Source: Coriobacteriia bacterium (GTDB lineage Bacteria > Actinomycetota > Coriobacteriia > Anaerosomatales > PALSA-660). From it: a DNA stretch of 64,000 nt. The notes beneath the pieces were generated by a model, which saw only the letters and a list, made by a program, of their open reading frames with translations, was not told where the DNA came from and made no database searches. The stretch lies in contig JAUSAU010000086.1 in NCBI GenBank assembly GCA_030652345.1, positions 1 through 64,000 on the forward strand, in the 5' to 3' direction. Positions 1 to 8,557 of this stretch are shown piece after piece. Position 1 is the first letter of the stretch. The number at the start of each line of letters is the position of its first letter. Made by a program: the position numbers and the translations under genes.

Positions 1-980
1 CAGTCGTTGCAGAACTGGGTCTTGTCGGGCTCGTGGCACATGACGCACTTGTCGAAGGCCTTCTTGGCGACCTCGGGGTGCGACTTCGTCTTGAACTCCT
101 CGGGGTGCGGCATCTCCATGCCATGGCAGGAGTTGCAGAACTTCTCCTTGGAGTGACACGTCGCGCAGTAGTTGACCGGGGTGGCGAGATCGGCCGAGAC
201 GCCCTCTTCCTTGAGCTTCTCCGCCTCCTTCTCCTCCTCCTTCACCTTCTCCTCGGCCTTGTCTGCGGCCTCGGCGTGACCCTTGGGGAACCACGTCTTG
301 ACCTCATGTGTCTCCGGAACGAGCTTGAAGTCCGGTGTGTGGCATGCGCCGCACGCGCCCGTAGCCTTCTTCTTGCCATCGACATCGTGGCAGCGGAAGC
401 AGGCATCCATCTTCATGAAGTTGGGATGGGCCTTGCTCGGCTCACCGTTCGGAGAGATGAGCTTCGGCGGCGCGGCCACCTCGTTGTGCGCGACCCGGTT
501 GTGGCACGTGGTACAGGAGATCTCTTTCTCCTCATGCACCTTGTGATCGATGATGATGCCGGGGCTCGGCGTCACCGGCCGGTTCGCTGAGTGACACTGC
601 GTGCACATGTCAGACCCGAACTCTTCTTCATTCAGAGCGAGTGCTGAGCCGGCATTCAGTGGCAGCTCGTAGTTGCCCGTGACAGTCAGGTAGAGCTCAC
701 CGAGCGCCTTCATCTTCTTGAGGATGAAGACGACCGTGTTCGCATTGACCGGCTCGTGGCAGGCCATGCACGAGACCTCGGAGTGACTCGACGCCTCGTA
801 CGCGGCGATCGTGTCGTCCTGGACCTTGTGGCAGACCTGTGCACAGAACCATCGAGTCGACGTCGCCCCCAATGCAACGACGACGACCGCAGCCAGCACC
901 ATGACGACAACACCTGTCCAGATGATGTACCGCGGACGACGGACCGGGTCCTTAAACCCGGCCAGGGAGATCTTCGCCAT
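1..980 (-). CDS. NapC/NrfH-like multihaem cytochrome c (3' end outside window)
   Basis: The gene starts at the ATG at 980 after an AGGAGAG ribosome site and runs off the left edge of the window, so its C-terminus is missing. The first 40 or so residues hold one membrane anchor (IIWTGVVVMVLAAVVVVAL) with no cleavage site, as in the NapC/NirT family of quinol-linked membrane cytochromes. Directly after it comes an unusual CX3CH haem motif (CAQVCH), then eight normal CXXCH motifs (CMACH, CTQCH, CTTCH, CFRCH, CGACH, CATCH, CNSCH, CVMCH). A tenth motif begins at the edge (CND). A Lys/Glu-rich linker separates haems 6 and 7. It probably moves electrons from the membrane quinol pool outward. The partner protein lies outside the window, so the exact pathway is not known. 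Confidence 0.8.
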   Translation of the reverse strand, partial: MAKISLAGFKDPVRRPRYIIWTGVVVMVLAAVVVVALGATSTRWFCAQVCHKVQDDTIAAYEASSHSEVSCMACHEPVNANTVVFILKKMKALGELYLTVTGNYELPLNAGSALALNEEEFGSDMCTQCHSANRPVTPSPGIIIDHKVHEEKEISCTTCHNRVAHNEVAAPPKLISPNGEPSKAHPNFMKMDACFRCHDVDGKKKATGACGACHTPDFKLVPETHEVKTWFPKGHAEAADKAEEKVKEEEKEAEKLKEEGVSADLATPVNYCATCHSKEKFCNSCHGMEMPHPEEFKTKSHPEVAKKAFDKCVMCHEPDKTQFCND

Positions 981-1064
981 TCACATCTCTCCTTGCTCAG
1001 CAATCGGGGTCACAACGCTCACGGCACGCGACGACCGGTACAGCCCCGCCATCGACGTGACAAC

Positions 1065-1091
1065 ATTATGGGAACGCACACACCCGCGCAA
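1065..1091 (-). promoter_or_regulatory. possible promoter of the NapC-like cytochrome
   Basis: On the minus strand a CATAAT -10-like hexamer (1070-1065) is preceded, 15 bp upstream, by TTGCGC (1091-1086). The spacer is short, so support is weak. The rest of the 981-1193 interval shows no gene. Confidence 0.3.
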
Positions 1092-1193
1092 CCACGCGCA
1101 CACGCACGCGAGTACGTCCCGATACAGGGGGTCATTCGTCCTCGGACGGAAGAATCCTGCCTGACGCGGCGATGCAGTTGGAAGGAGAGGTAC

Positions 1194-1652
1194 CTACTCC
1201 CCCAGCTGCAGGACGATCTCGACTTCCACGGGAGCCCCCAGAGGCAGCTCGGCGACGCCCACGGCGGCCCGCGCGTGACGCCCGGCATCGCCGAACGCAG
1301 CAGTCAGCACATCGCTGGCGCCGTTCACGACCGCGGGCTGGCCGGTGAATCCCGGCGACGACGCGACGAAGCCGGTGACCTTCACGACGCGGACGACGGT
1401 ATCGAGGTCACAGACGGTCCCGGCGGCGGCGAGCGCGTTGAGGGCGCAGCGCGCAGCGCAGGCATATCCGAGTGCGACGTCGACGGCCGAATCGACCGAT
1501 CCGGTCGCCATCAGCTCCCCGTCGACGATCGGAAGCTGGCCGGACGTGAAGACCAGCGATCCGGCGCGCACCGCAGGCACATACGAACCGAGCGCCGTGG
1601 GCGCTGCAGGAAGTGCATGCCCTGCGACCTCGAGATTCGCGACGACCCCCAT
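1194..1652 (-). CDS. RidA/YjgF family protein
   Basis: This 152-residue protein belongs to the RidA/YjgF/UK114 family. Members hydrolyse reactive enamine/imine intermediates such as 2-aminoacrylate from PLP enzymes, in the cytoplasm. The conserved C-terminal block RAAVGVAELPLGAPVEVEI carries the arginine that binds the substrate carboxylate. The N-terminal part (SYVPAVRAGSLVFTSGQLP) is also typical. The length matches the slightly longer 'RidA-like' subgroup rather than the 125-130 residue archetype, so a specific substrate is not assigned. The start lies 3 nt after the stop of the upstream chemoreceptor, which suggests co-transcription without an obvious functional link. Confidence 0.85.
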   Translation of the reverse strand: MGVVANLEVAGHALPAAPTALGSYVPAVRAGSLVFTSGQLPIVDGELMATGSVDSAVDVALGYACAARCALNALAAAGTVCDLDTVVRVVKVTGFVASSPGFTGQPAVVNGASDVLTAAFGDAGRHARAAVGVAELPLGAPVEVEIVLQLGE

Positions 1653-1655
1653 CGC

Positions 1656-2810
1656 CTATCCGCTCACGAGCGTGTCGGCCAAGCCGTTCAGTTCCCCGAC
1701 CGAGCCTGAGATCTGGCGAGCCGTGGCGGCCTGCTGCTGGCTGACCATCGCGACCTCGCGCATGGAGACGACCACCTGTTCGGAAGCGGTGCGCTGCTGC
1801 TGCGTGGCGATGGATATCTGCTTGGCGGCGTCGTTGGTCTCCTCGACCTGCGCGACGATGCGATCGAGCGCGTCGGCGGTCTTGTGGGCGAGCTCCTTGC
1901 CCTCCTCCACCTTCTTGGCCGCCTTCTCGGTCGACATGACCAGCGCGGAGGTCGATGCTTGTATCTCGCGCACGACCCGACCGATCTCCTGCGTGGACTC
2001 GGTGACCGAGTCGGCGAGCTTCCTGATCTCACCCGCGACGACGGCGAAGCCCTTGCCGGCCTCACCGGCTCGCGCGGCCTCGATCGCCGCATTGAGCGCG
2101 AGGATCTTCGTCTGCTCGGCGATCTCATCGATGATCGTCAGCACGCGGCCGATCTCCTGGCTGCGCTCGCCGAGCTGGAGGATCCGGTCCGAGGATTGTA
2201 GTGTCGTGACCCTGATCTCCTCGATACCGGCCGCGGTGTCCGAGACCGACGTCATGCCCTCCTCGGCACTCGCGAGCGTGCGCTCGGCCACACGTACGAC
2301 CGACTCGGAGTTCTCCGCGATCTGCTTGCTGGTCTGCGCCAGCTCCTCGAGCGTGGCGGATGTCTCGGTGACCGCCGCTGCTTGCTCGGCAGCACCGGCG
2401 ACGGACTGCTCTGTGGCAGCCAGTATCTCCGACGCGAGCCCGCGCAGACGCACGTTGGCACTGCGGAGCTGCGCGATCATCCCGGTCACGTTCTCGAAAA
2501 CGCGGGTCAGCTCGACTCGCGCCTCGTCGATCCCGGCAGCATCGTGCGTGGCGACCCCGAGCGTGCTGCCGGCGTTGTCGATGATCCCCTTGAGCACCGT
2601 CTCGGAGGTCTTGCGCGAGACGAACCAGCACCCGACCCCGAGTCCGGAGCCCGCGACGAGGCACATGACGCCGAATCCGGCGGCGGCGATCGGGCTCTTG
2701 TAGGTGACGAAGAGCCCCGCGAAGACAGCGAAGACGATTCCCAGGCCGAGTCCGAGCATCGTCATGATGAGGAGCAACCTGCGCCCCGTGGCGTCGTTCG
2801 TACGGCTCAC
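1656..2810 (-). CDS. methyl-accepting chemotaxis protein, no periplasmic domain
   Basis: The protein has 384 residues from a GTG at 2810, chosen because GGGAGG lies 9 nt upstream; the longer reading frame to 2894 lacks a ribosome site. Two adjacent membrane segments lie in the first 75 residues ([20 protein letters not shown] and [19 protein letters not shown]), with almost no loop between them. It therefore lacks a classical extracellular sensor and may sense a membrane or cytoplasmic signal. The rest is a long coiled-coil signalling domain with the family hairpin tip ([20 protein letters not shown]) and [13 protein letters not shown]. It should couple to the CheA/CheW set at 15-20 kb. A second receptor is encoded at 19.3 kb. 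Confidence 0.9.
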   Translation of the reverse strand: MSRTNDATGRRLLLIMTMLGLGLGIVFAVFAGLFVTYKSPIAAAGFGVMCLVAGSGLGVGCWFVSRKTSETVLKGIIDNAGSTLGVATHDAAGIDEARVELTRVFENVTGMIAQLRSANVRLRGLASEILAATEQSVAGAAEQAAAVTETSATLEELAQTSKQIAENSESVVRVAERTLASAEEGMTSVSDTAAGIEEIRVTTLQSSDRILQLGERSQEIGRVLTIIDEIAEQTKILALNAAIEAARAGEAGKGFAVVAGEIRKLADSVTESTQEIGRVVREIQASTSALVMSTEKAAKKVEEGKELAHKTADALDRIVAQVEETNDAAKQISIATQQQRTASEQVVVSMREVAMVSQQQAATARQISGSVGELNGLADTLVSG

Positions 2811-2904
2811 GTGAAATGACCTCCCCGTCCGGTGCATACGTTGCTGCGAACGCCCCGGCGCCATGATAGCACCGCCGGGCGGGGCTATCCGCAAGCGGTA
2901 GGCA

Positions 2905-2933
2905 TTGCATTTGCATACCCCCTTGGGTATGAT
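2905..2933 (+). promoter_or_regulatory. sigma70-type promoter with CsoR/CstR-like operator in the spacer
   Basis: TTGCAT (2905-2910) and TATGAT (2928-2933) are separated by exactly 17 bp. The spacer is occupied by a perfect inverted repeat, CATACCC-CCTT-GGGTATG (2914-2931). CsoR-family repressors (copper, persulfide/CstR, nickel/RcnR, formaldehyde/FrmR) bind G/C-tract palindromes flanked by ATAC/GTAT of this form. The site would control the ferredoxin-selenoprotein-DUF362 operon that starts at 2973. Which inducer applies is not visible in the sequence. Confidence 0.65.
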
Positions 2934-2972
2934 TCCGAGGTAGGATGCAGGCCGCAGAACGGAGAATCGGCA

Positions 2973-3188
2973 GTGATGCTCGCGACTATCGGGACGACTG
3001 CATGCGACAGGTCCCCGGGGTGCCCGGTCCGTCGCGTATGCCCGCGGGGTGCGGTCACCATGATCTCTTCCGGCGCCTTCGCGGGAGCCTACGAGATCGA
3101 CCCTGAACGGTGTACCGGGTGCGGGGTGTGTGTTCGCGCCTGCCCGCGACGTGCAGTTACCATGACCGACAAGGGAGTGACCACGTGA
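2973..3188 (+). CDS. small two-cluster ferredoxin-like protein
   Basis: The start is the GTG at 2973 or the adjacent ATG at 2976, with GGAG at 2961-2964. The upstream in-frame extension to 2832 has no ribosome site and crosses the promoter. The product is about 70 residues. The second half carries a canonical [4Fe-4S] motif ([12 protein letters not shown]). The first half has a looser cysteine set ([14 protein letters not shown]), seen in some small redox ferredoxins. Its stop overlaps the GTG start of the next gene (GTGA, 3185-3188), so the two are translationally coupled. It probably carries electrons for, or with, the selenoprotein and the DUF362 protein of the same operon. Confidence 0.75.
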   Translation: MMLATIGTTACDRSPGCPVRRVCPRGAVTMISSGAFAGAYEIDPERCTGCGVCVRACPRRAVTMTDKGVTT

Positions 3189-3511
3189 TCAAAGTACAGG
3201 TGTTCGACTATCCGGCTGAGACGAACTGCTTCAGCGGCGGATGAGGGCCCTCATGGTCTCCGGAGGAGATCACAGCCCTTATCAAGGCCGAGATGACCAG
3301 CCGATTCGGCGAACGTGCGTCGATCGAATACGTCGACGCGACGACCGAGTCGAGCAGGACGCTCAGCCCGTCTGAGATCGCAGTCATCGCGGAGCGGGGC
3401 CTCATCTACCCGGTCACGTTCATCGACGGGGCCGCCGTCTATGACGGCGCGGTCTCGTATCCGGCCATTCTGCGGGCGGTCGAGGCACGCTTGACCGAGG
3501 TCGCCGGGTGA
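3185..3511 (+). CDS. thioredoxin-fold selenoprotein with CX4U motif (UGA read as Sec)
   Basis: Translation from the GTG at 3185 (GGGAG 7 nt upstream, GTGA overlap with the ferredoxin stop) meets an in-frame TGA at 3242-3244. It then continues in the same frame to the stop at 3509-3511, which overlaps the next start by GTGA. Reading UGA as selenocysteine gives 108 residues with Cys15-FSGG-Sec20 followed by GPSW. Both sides look coding. The N-terminal strand KVQVFDYPA, a middle IEYVDA strand and a C-terminal IYPVTFIDG with a likely cis-proline match a thioredoxin-like fold, and the C-terminal half resembles the YuzD/DUF1462 disulfide oxidoreductases. A bacterial SECIS-like hairpin starts at the UGA. 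A role in thiol, persulfide or metalloid redox chemistry is inferred. Confidence 0.8.
3242..3281 (+). promoter_or_regulatory. bacterial SECIS element
   Basis: The UGA (3242-3244) sits in a 7-bp lower stem, UGAGGGC (3242-3248) with GCCCUUA (3275-3281), one pair being G-U. A small internal loop follows, then an 8-bp upper stem, UGGUCUCC (3254-3261) with GGAGAUCA (3265-3272), closed by a GGA loop. The loop lies 18 nt after the UGA. This is the size and spacing of known bacterial SECIS hairpins, including G residues at the loop. Confidence 0.75.
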
Positions 3512-4680
3512 CCGAGCACAGGATCGTCGGCATCGAACGGTGTGACACCTACGCCATAATGGAGATCGAGTCCTCCCTCGAGAGGGCACTCGCGCCGCTC
3601 GGCGGGATGGCGGCATTCGTCCGCGAGAACGACTCAGTCTTCCTCAAGGTGAACCTCCTCATGAAGGCGGAACCCGACCGCGCCGTCACGACGCACCCCG
3701 AGTTCGTTCGCGCCGTGGTTCGCGCAGTAAAGGCGGCGGGCGCCCGCGACATCGCCATCGGCGACAGCCCGGGCGGCAGGACGACGCCCGCCTCCGCGAA
3801 GGCGATCTTCGAGACGAGCGGGCTCGCGGCGGTCGCGCGCGAGGAAGGTGCGCGACTCTCTCTGCTCGACGAAGCCGTCGTGCGCGTGCCGGCCCCGGGC
3901 GGAAAGCTCTATACCTCGTTCAACCTCGGCCGCGAGGCCGTCGAGGCGGACGTGCTCATCGATCTCCCGCGACTCAAGACGCACGGCTTCATGATGTTCA
4001 CCGGTGCGGTGAAGAACCTGTTCGGCTGCATTCCGGGCCTCGAGAAGGCGCAGTTCCATGTGAAGGTTCCGGATCGTACCGACTTCGCGGAGATGCTCGT
4101 CGACCTGCTGCTCGCCTGCTCCCCCGACCTGTCGATCATGGACGGCGTCATCGGCATGGAGGGAGACGGACCGAGCGGCGGCACTCCGCGTCACGTCGGA
4201 GTCGTGCTGGCCTCAGCTGACGCGATCGCCCTCGACGTGGTCGCATCGGCCATCGTCGGCTTCGACCCGATGGACGTCTACACCAACCGGGCGGCGAACG
4301 GACGGGGACTCGGGCCGAGCAGCGCTGACGAGGTCCGGGTCGCGGGAACACCGTGGCGCGACGTCGCTGTCGCTGACTTCGCCCGGCCCGTACAGGATCT
4401 GTCGCGAAGGATGCCCCCGGGGATCGGGCGCTGGATGCGCAAGCGCATGGCCTCGCGACCGATCCTCGAGCACCGCGCCGCGTGCACGTCGTGCCGCACC
4501 TGCGAGAAGAACTGTCCGGTCGCCGCGATCACGATGTCCGACCGCACACCATCCTTCGACTATGACAGCTGCATCCGCTGCTACTGCTGCCAGGAGTTGT
4601 GCCCGGAACGCGCGATCGGACTCAAGACGCCGTGGTTCGTGCGCACGCTCGTCATGCGCGGAGGATCACAGCGCGCGTAG
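3508..4680 (+). CDS. DUF362 domain protein with C-terminal 2[4Fe-4S] ferredoxin domain
   Basis: The 390-residue protein begins with GTG overlapping the selenoprotein stop. Residues 1 to about 290 form a DUF362 domain (KVNLLMKAEPDRAVTTHPEF, IGDSPGG, LPRLKTHGFMMFTGAVKNLF). This family is found in many anaerobes and its biochemical role is unsettled. The last 70 residues contain two [4Fe-4S] motifs (CTSCRTCEKNCP and CIRCYCCQELCP). No signal peptide or membrane segment is seen, so it is cytoplasmic. As the third gene of the CsoR/CstR-like-operator operon it probably forms a redox unit with the ferredoxin and selenoprotein. Confidence 0.85.
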   Translation: MTEHRIVGIERCDTYAIMEIESSLERALAPLGGMAAFVRENDSVFLKVNLLMKAEPDRAVTTHPEFVRAVVRAVKAAGARDIAIGDSPGGRTTPASAKAIFETSGLAAVAREEGARLSLLDEAVVRVPAPGGKLYTSFNLGREAVEADVLIDLPRLKTHGFMMFTGAVKNLFGCIPGLEKAQFHVKVPDRTDFAEMLVDLLLACSPDLSIMDGVIGMEGDGPSGGTPRHVGVVLASADAIALDVVASAIVGFDPMDVYTNRAANGRGLGPSSADEVRVAGTPWRDVAVADFARPVQDLSRRMPPGIGRWMRKRMASRPILEHRAACTSCRTCEKNCPVAAITMSDRTPSFDYDSCIRCYCCQELCPERAIGLKTPWFVRTLVMRGGSQRA

Positions 4681-4693
4681 AGGGCGGTCACGC

Positions 4694-6685
4694 TCAGTGC
4701 TTGCGGCATACCGACTTCGGCACGAGGTCGACCGGCAGGTCGACCTCTGCCACGTTGGGACACCGTTCATTCGCCAGCAGGAACGTGTCGCGGCAGATGC
4801 GCACGTGCACCACACCGGAATCGGACCTCGCCCCGGCGGTGAGCGTGGCCGGCGCCGCAGCGGATGACTCCACGGCCGGTGCAGCGGCAGAGACCGACGT
4901 GAACCGGGCCATGAAGCGGCTCCATATCTGCGCGGGAAACGTCCCGCCGGCCACCTTCATGCCGTGGACGTTCAGCATGTCGACCTGGGCCTGCGGATAG
5001 CCGACCCAGACCGACGTGACGACGTCGCCTGTGTAGCCGACGAACCAGGCATCACGGTAGCTCTGCGTCGTACCGGTCTTGCCGGCGGCCCAAGCGCCGA
5101 ACCGCGCGTTCACACCGGTGCCGCGTTCGACGACGTCGTGCAGCATGCCCGAGGCCTGCGCAGCGATCGTCTGCTGCAGCACTCGCTTCGGCGTCACCTT
5201 CGGCTCGTAGAGCCTCGCGCCCTTGTCGTCGGTCACGAGTACGACGGCCAACGGCTGGACGCGCATACCCCCCGCGGCGAGTGTCCCGTACGCTGAGGCC
5301 ATCTCGAGCGGAGACACGCCCCGCGATAGCCCGCCGAGGGCTATCGCGGGATTCGCCTCGAGCGGCGATGTGATGCCCATGCGGCGTGCGGCATCGACCA
5401 CCTTATCCGGACCTACCTCCATCACGAGGCGGGCGTAGACGGCGTTCACGGAGTAGTTGGTCGCGGCACGCAGGGTTATTCGGCTCGACGGGAAGCTGTT
5501 CTCGTAGTTCTCGACGCGCCATGTGCCGTCCTTGACCCGGACCGAGAACGGCGCTGTCGCGAAACGGCGGTCGGGGCTGACCCCACTCTCGAGCGCAGCG
5601 ACCAGGACGAACGGCTTGAACGCGCTTCCCGGTTGCCTGCGCCCCTGCGTCGCCAGATTGAACTGCTCCTTCGCGAAGTCACGACCCCCGACCATCGCGA
5701 GGATGCGCCCCGTGTGCGGATCGATGCTGACGAGCGCCGCCTCAGGGTCGCCGCGGCGGTCGAGGATGGTGGCCACGGCTGACTCGGCGTTCTTCTGGGT
5801 TGCGGGATCGAGCGAGGTGTATACGCGAAGACCGCCCGTATAGACCCGCTTCGCACCGAACCGGTCCAGGAGATCCTGCTTCACATACTCGACGAAGTAC
5901 GGGGCGACCTTCGCTGAGTCGGCCGGCGGCACCACCGTCAGGCTCGCGACTCGCGCCGCGACCTCCTGTTCGCTCGACATCAGCCCCAGGTCGCGCATCG
6001 TATCGAGGACCTCGTTGCGCCGACCGATCGCGGCCTCGACATCACGGGAGGGGGCGTAGGTCGCCGGCGACTTGATCAGTCCCGCGAGCAGGGCCGACTC
6101 CGATACGGAGAGTGCCGATGCAGGCTTCCCGAAGTAGCCGCGGGCGGCACTCTCGACGCCATAACGACCTTGGCCGAAGTAGGCCATGTTCAGATAGGCC
6201 TCGAGAACCTTGTCCTTCGAGGTGCGGGAGTCGAGCTGGTACGCACTGAGAGCCTGCCGGACCTTCGTGGTGAACGAACGATCCGACTCCGCATACAGAA
6301 GTCGTACGAGCTGCTGGGTGATCGACGAGCCGCCGCCCTCACCTCGCAGCGCACGCGAGATCGCCTCCGTGTCCACACCGTGATGCTCATAGAAACGCGG
6401 GTCCTCGGCGGCGACGACCGCATCCCGCATCGCTTTCGGGATCGTGCCGAGGGGGACGACCTTTCGATCCTGCTCGCCATGCCACTCGGCGAGCACGCTG
6501 CCGTCGGATGCGTAGACGATCGAGGTACGGGCCGCAGCGAGCCCCTGCGACGCCGAGGCGAGGTCGGGAAGGCCTTGGGACAACAGGTACAGGTAGAACC
6601 CCGCACCGAGGAAGACGACGACCAGCGCGCCGAGTATGACGGCCGGGACGCGCAGGATCTTGACGAGCCGTCTTGAGGTTGTCAC
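4694..6685 (-). CDS. class A penicillin-binding protein (PBP1A family)
   Basis: This is a bifunctional murein polymerase of 663 residues, anchored in the membrane by one segment (VPAVILGALVVVFLGAGFYL). The glycosyltransferase domain shows the catalytic-glutamate motif AAEDPRFYEHHGVD and GGGSSITQQL. The transpeptidase domain shows the SXXK motif (GSAFKPF), YSVN and KTGTT. The proposed start is the GTG at 6685. The open frame extends much further upstream but there it overlaps the divergent gene starting at 6827 and has low-complexity, non-family sequence. The C-terminal tail contains an Ala/Ser-rich linker and two cysteines. Confidence 0.9.
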   Translation of the reverse strand: MTTSRRLVKILRVPAVILGALVVVFLGAGFYLYLLSQGLPDLASASQGLAAARTSIVYASDGSVLAEWHGEQDRKVVPLGTIPKAMRDAVVAAEDPRFYEHHGVDTEAISRALRGEGGGSSITQQLVRLLYAESDRSFTTKVRQALSAYQLDSRTSKDKVLEAYLNMAYFGQGRYGVESAARGYFGKPASALSVSESALLAGLIKSPATYAPSRDVEAAIGRRNEVLDTMRDLGLMSSEQEVAARVASLTVVPPADSAKVAPYFVEYVKQDLLDRFGAKRVYTGGLRVYTSLDPATQKNAESAVATILDRRGDPEAALVSIDPHTGRILAMVGGRDFAKEQFNLATQGRRQPGSAFKPFVLVAALESGVSPDRRFATAPFSVRVKDGTWRVENYENSFPSSRITLRAATNYSVNAVYARLVMEVGPDKVVDAARRMGITSPLEANPAIALGGLSRGVSPLEMASAYGTLAAGGMRVQPLAVVLVTDDKGARLYEPKVTPKRVLQQTIAAQASGMLHDVVERGTGVNARFGAWAAGKTGTTQSYRDAWFVGYTGDVVTSVWVGYPQAQVDMLNVHGMKVAGGTFPAQIWSRFMARFTSVSAAAPAVESSAAAPATLTAGARSDSGVVHVRICRDTFLLANERCPNVAEVDLPVDLVPKSVCRKH

Positions 6686-6826
6686 CCACCACGCCCCAAA
6701 GCATGCGGAGAACGTCACGCGTGCCGATGAACAGCGAACCCCGTACCGACTGCGCCGATGCCGGCCGATCGCACGACTGCGGTATCCTCGTACGCGTCCC
6801 CACCCGGCACGGAGCTGAACGAGCAC

Positions 6827-7510
6827 ATGGTAGCACGGCCTGAACCCGATACGACGGAGCCTCGAGGCCCGGCAGACGCCCCCCAGGGACGCGCTGACGC
6901 GACACCGGTCACCGTCGTCTGGAGGGTGTGGCGGCGCGCGCTGTCCCGTGCCTTCGGATGGCGTTCGCCCGCGACCTCGAAGCGCGCACTCGAGGCGTTT
7001 CGACCGGCGCTGACCGCCGCGCTCACGACCGCCTACGTCCGCCGACCTGTCGGCGCGTTGCGCGATGCCGACGCCGCGCACCGGAGGCACCTCGTCAACG
7101 CGGGAGTGACCGCCCTCGCTCTGGGCGCCGCCGTCTCGCTCGGCGCCGGAGCGCTCTTCGGGACCACCTGGCCGTCGCGCGCTGCGTACGTGGGCTGGCT
7201 CGCAGCCTGGGCGCTCGTGCGGCTGCTCCTGCTCAGGCTCACCCTCCCGCGGTCGATCACGAACGACCGTCGCGGGGTCGAGGCCGCCTGGGGAGCCGCA
7301 CTGCTGCCCTACGTGTTCGCGTGGGCCGCACCACTCGACATCCTTGCGTTGGCCGGATCCGCGTGGCTGACCTTCGTGAACCTCGAAGCGATCGGGACCT
7401 CGAGACGCGACGCCGTGAACTCGATCGCATGGGCGTTCGGCGGTCAACTCGCCGTCGAGTTCGCTGCGTGGTTGGCGCGTGGGTGGCTCTTCCTGCTCCT
7501 GTCCCGGTAG
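6827..7510 (+). CDS. integral membrane protein of unknown function
   Basis: The ATG at 6827 follows GGAG (6811-6814), and an in-frame ATG at 6758 is an alternative. The product of about 227 residues has a charged N-terminal 70 residues and then four or five hydrophobic segments (TALALGAAVSLGAGALFG, VGWLAAWALVRLLLLRLTL, LLPYVFAWAAPLDILALAGS, AFGGQLAVEFAAW). Its architecture is Yip1-like but I cannot name a family. It diverges from the PBP gene, with about 140 bp between the two starts. Confidence 0.6.
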   Translation: MVARPEPDTTEPRGPADAPQGRADATPVTVVWRVWRRALSRAFGWRSPATSKRALEAFRPALTAALTTAYVRRPVGALRDADAAHRRHLVNAGVTALALGAAVSLGAGALFGTTWPSRAAYVGWLAAWALVRLLLLRLTLPRSITNDRRGVEAAWGAALLPYVFAWAAPLDILALAGSAWLTFVNLEAIGTSRRDAVNSIAWAFGGQLAVEFAAWLARGWLFLLLSR

Positions 7511-7522
7511 CCCGACAGGCGC

Positions 7523-8434
7523 TCAGACGACCGGCGCGCCGTCGACCTCTCCCGGCGCCGCGCCCCATTCAGCGAGGACGACCCCGCCCAGGACGATCGC
7601 GGCACCGAGCGTCTGCACCAGCGTCAGTCGCTCATCGGGAAAGGCCATCGTCGCGAGCAGCACCGTGAAGGGGAGCTCCAGGGTCGATACGACCGCGGCC
7701 TGCGCGGCGCCCATACCCTTCATGCCGCCGAGGTAAAGCATGACCGCCGCGAACGTCGGTATCGCCACGATGAGCGCAAGGGAAGCCCACGCCTGCCACT
7801 GCCACACGGACAGCGCCCCGGGGGCACCGCGCAGCGCGGCGACCGCTCCGAGGCCGATCGCGGAGAACCCGAAGGTGTACGCCATGAGCGTCAGCCGTGG
7901 CGTACGTCCGAGTGCCCGGAATGACAACACGTTGAACACGGCGTAGCCGAGCCCCGCCCCGAGCCCGAGCAACAGGCCGCGGGCATTGAGGGCTCCGGAT
8001 GCGGCGAACACATCGGCGACGAGCGCGCACCCTGCAAACGTCAGCAGCACCGCCGCGATACGCCGTGGCGGGAAACTCTCCCGAAGGAACAACCACCCGA
8101 TGACCGAGACGAGCGCCGGGTAGGTGTAGAGCATCACGGTCGTGACCGAGGGTCCGATCTCTCGGACCGCGAACGAGTAGCACAGGGACGCGGCCCCGTA
8201 GCCGGTGAGGGAGAGCCCCAGGAAGACGAGCAGGTCGCGCCCGGTCACGCGGAGCGAACCGGGGCTGCGTATCGCCTGCGCCAACCCCATCACGATCGCC
8301 GCGACAGCGAAGCGAACCGCCAGCAGCGACAGTGGCTCAGCACCGTAGGCGAACGCCCACTTCGTGAGGATCCCGAGCGTGGCGAAGCATGCGGCTGAGG
8401 CGGTGACGGCGGCGAGCGCGGTACGACGATCCAC
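7523..8434 (-). CDS. DMT/EamA family transporter
   Basis: The protein has about 303 residues and ten predicted membrane helices in two EamA repeats (AACFATLGILTKWAFAYGAE near the start and LGAGLGYAVFNVLSFRAL near the middle). EamA proteins export or import small metabolites such as amino acids; no substrate can be assigned. The GTG at 8434 is preceded by GGGAG. An in-frame ATG at 8476 would add 14 residues without a ribosome site. The gene converges with the membrane-protein gene to its left. Confidence 0.8.
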   Translation of the reverse strand: MDRRTALAAVTASAACFATLGILTKWAFAYGAEPLSLLAVRFAVAAIVMGLAQAIRSPGSLRVTGRDLLVFLGLSLTGYGAASLCYSFAVREIGPSVTTVMLYTYPALVSVIGWLFLRESFPPRRIAAVLLTFAGCALVADVFAASGALNARGLLLGLGAGLGYAVFNVLSFRALGRTPRLTLMAYTFGFSAIGLGAVAALRGAPGALSVWQWQAWASLALIVAIPTFAAVMLYLGGMKGMGAAQAAVVSTLELPFTVLLATMAFPDERLTLVQTLGAAIVLGGVVLAEWGAAPGEVDGAPVV

Positions 8435-8557
8435 ATGACTCCCTGTGACGTGCGGCGCGTCCTCGCACGGTCGCATCCGACGAACGGCGCGTCAACCCGT
8501 TGTCATGCTGCGCCCCGCGCCACACCCTGCGGAGAGGGCGGTGCTAGACTCCCACGC

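Noticed and set aside
981..1193. Small genes in the gap before RidA
   Set aside because: Frames here are short, lack ribosome sites and are rich in CA/GC dinucleotide runs.
6686..7447. N-terminal extension of the penicillin-binding protein frame
   Set aside because: It overlaps the divergent membrane-protein gene and its translation is not PBP-like. The membrane anchor begins just after the GTG at 6685.
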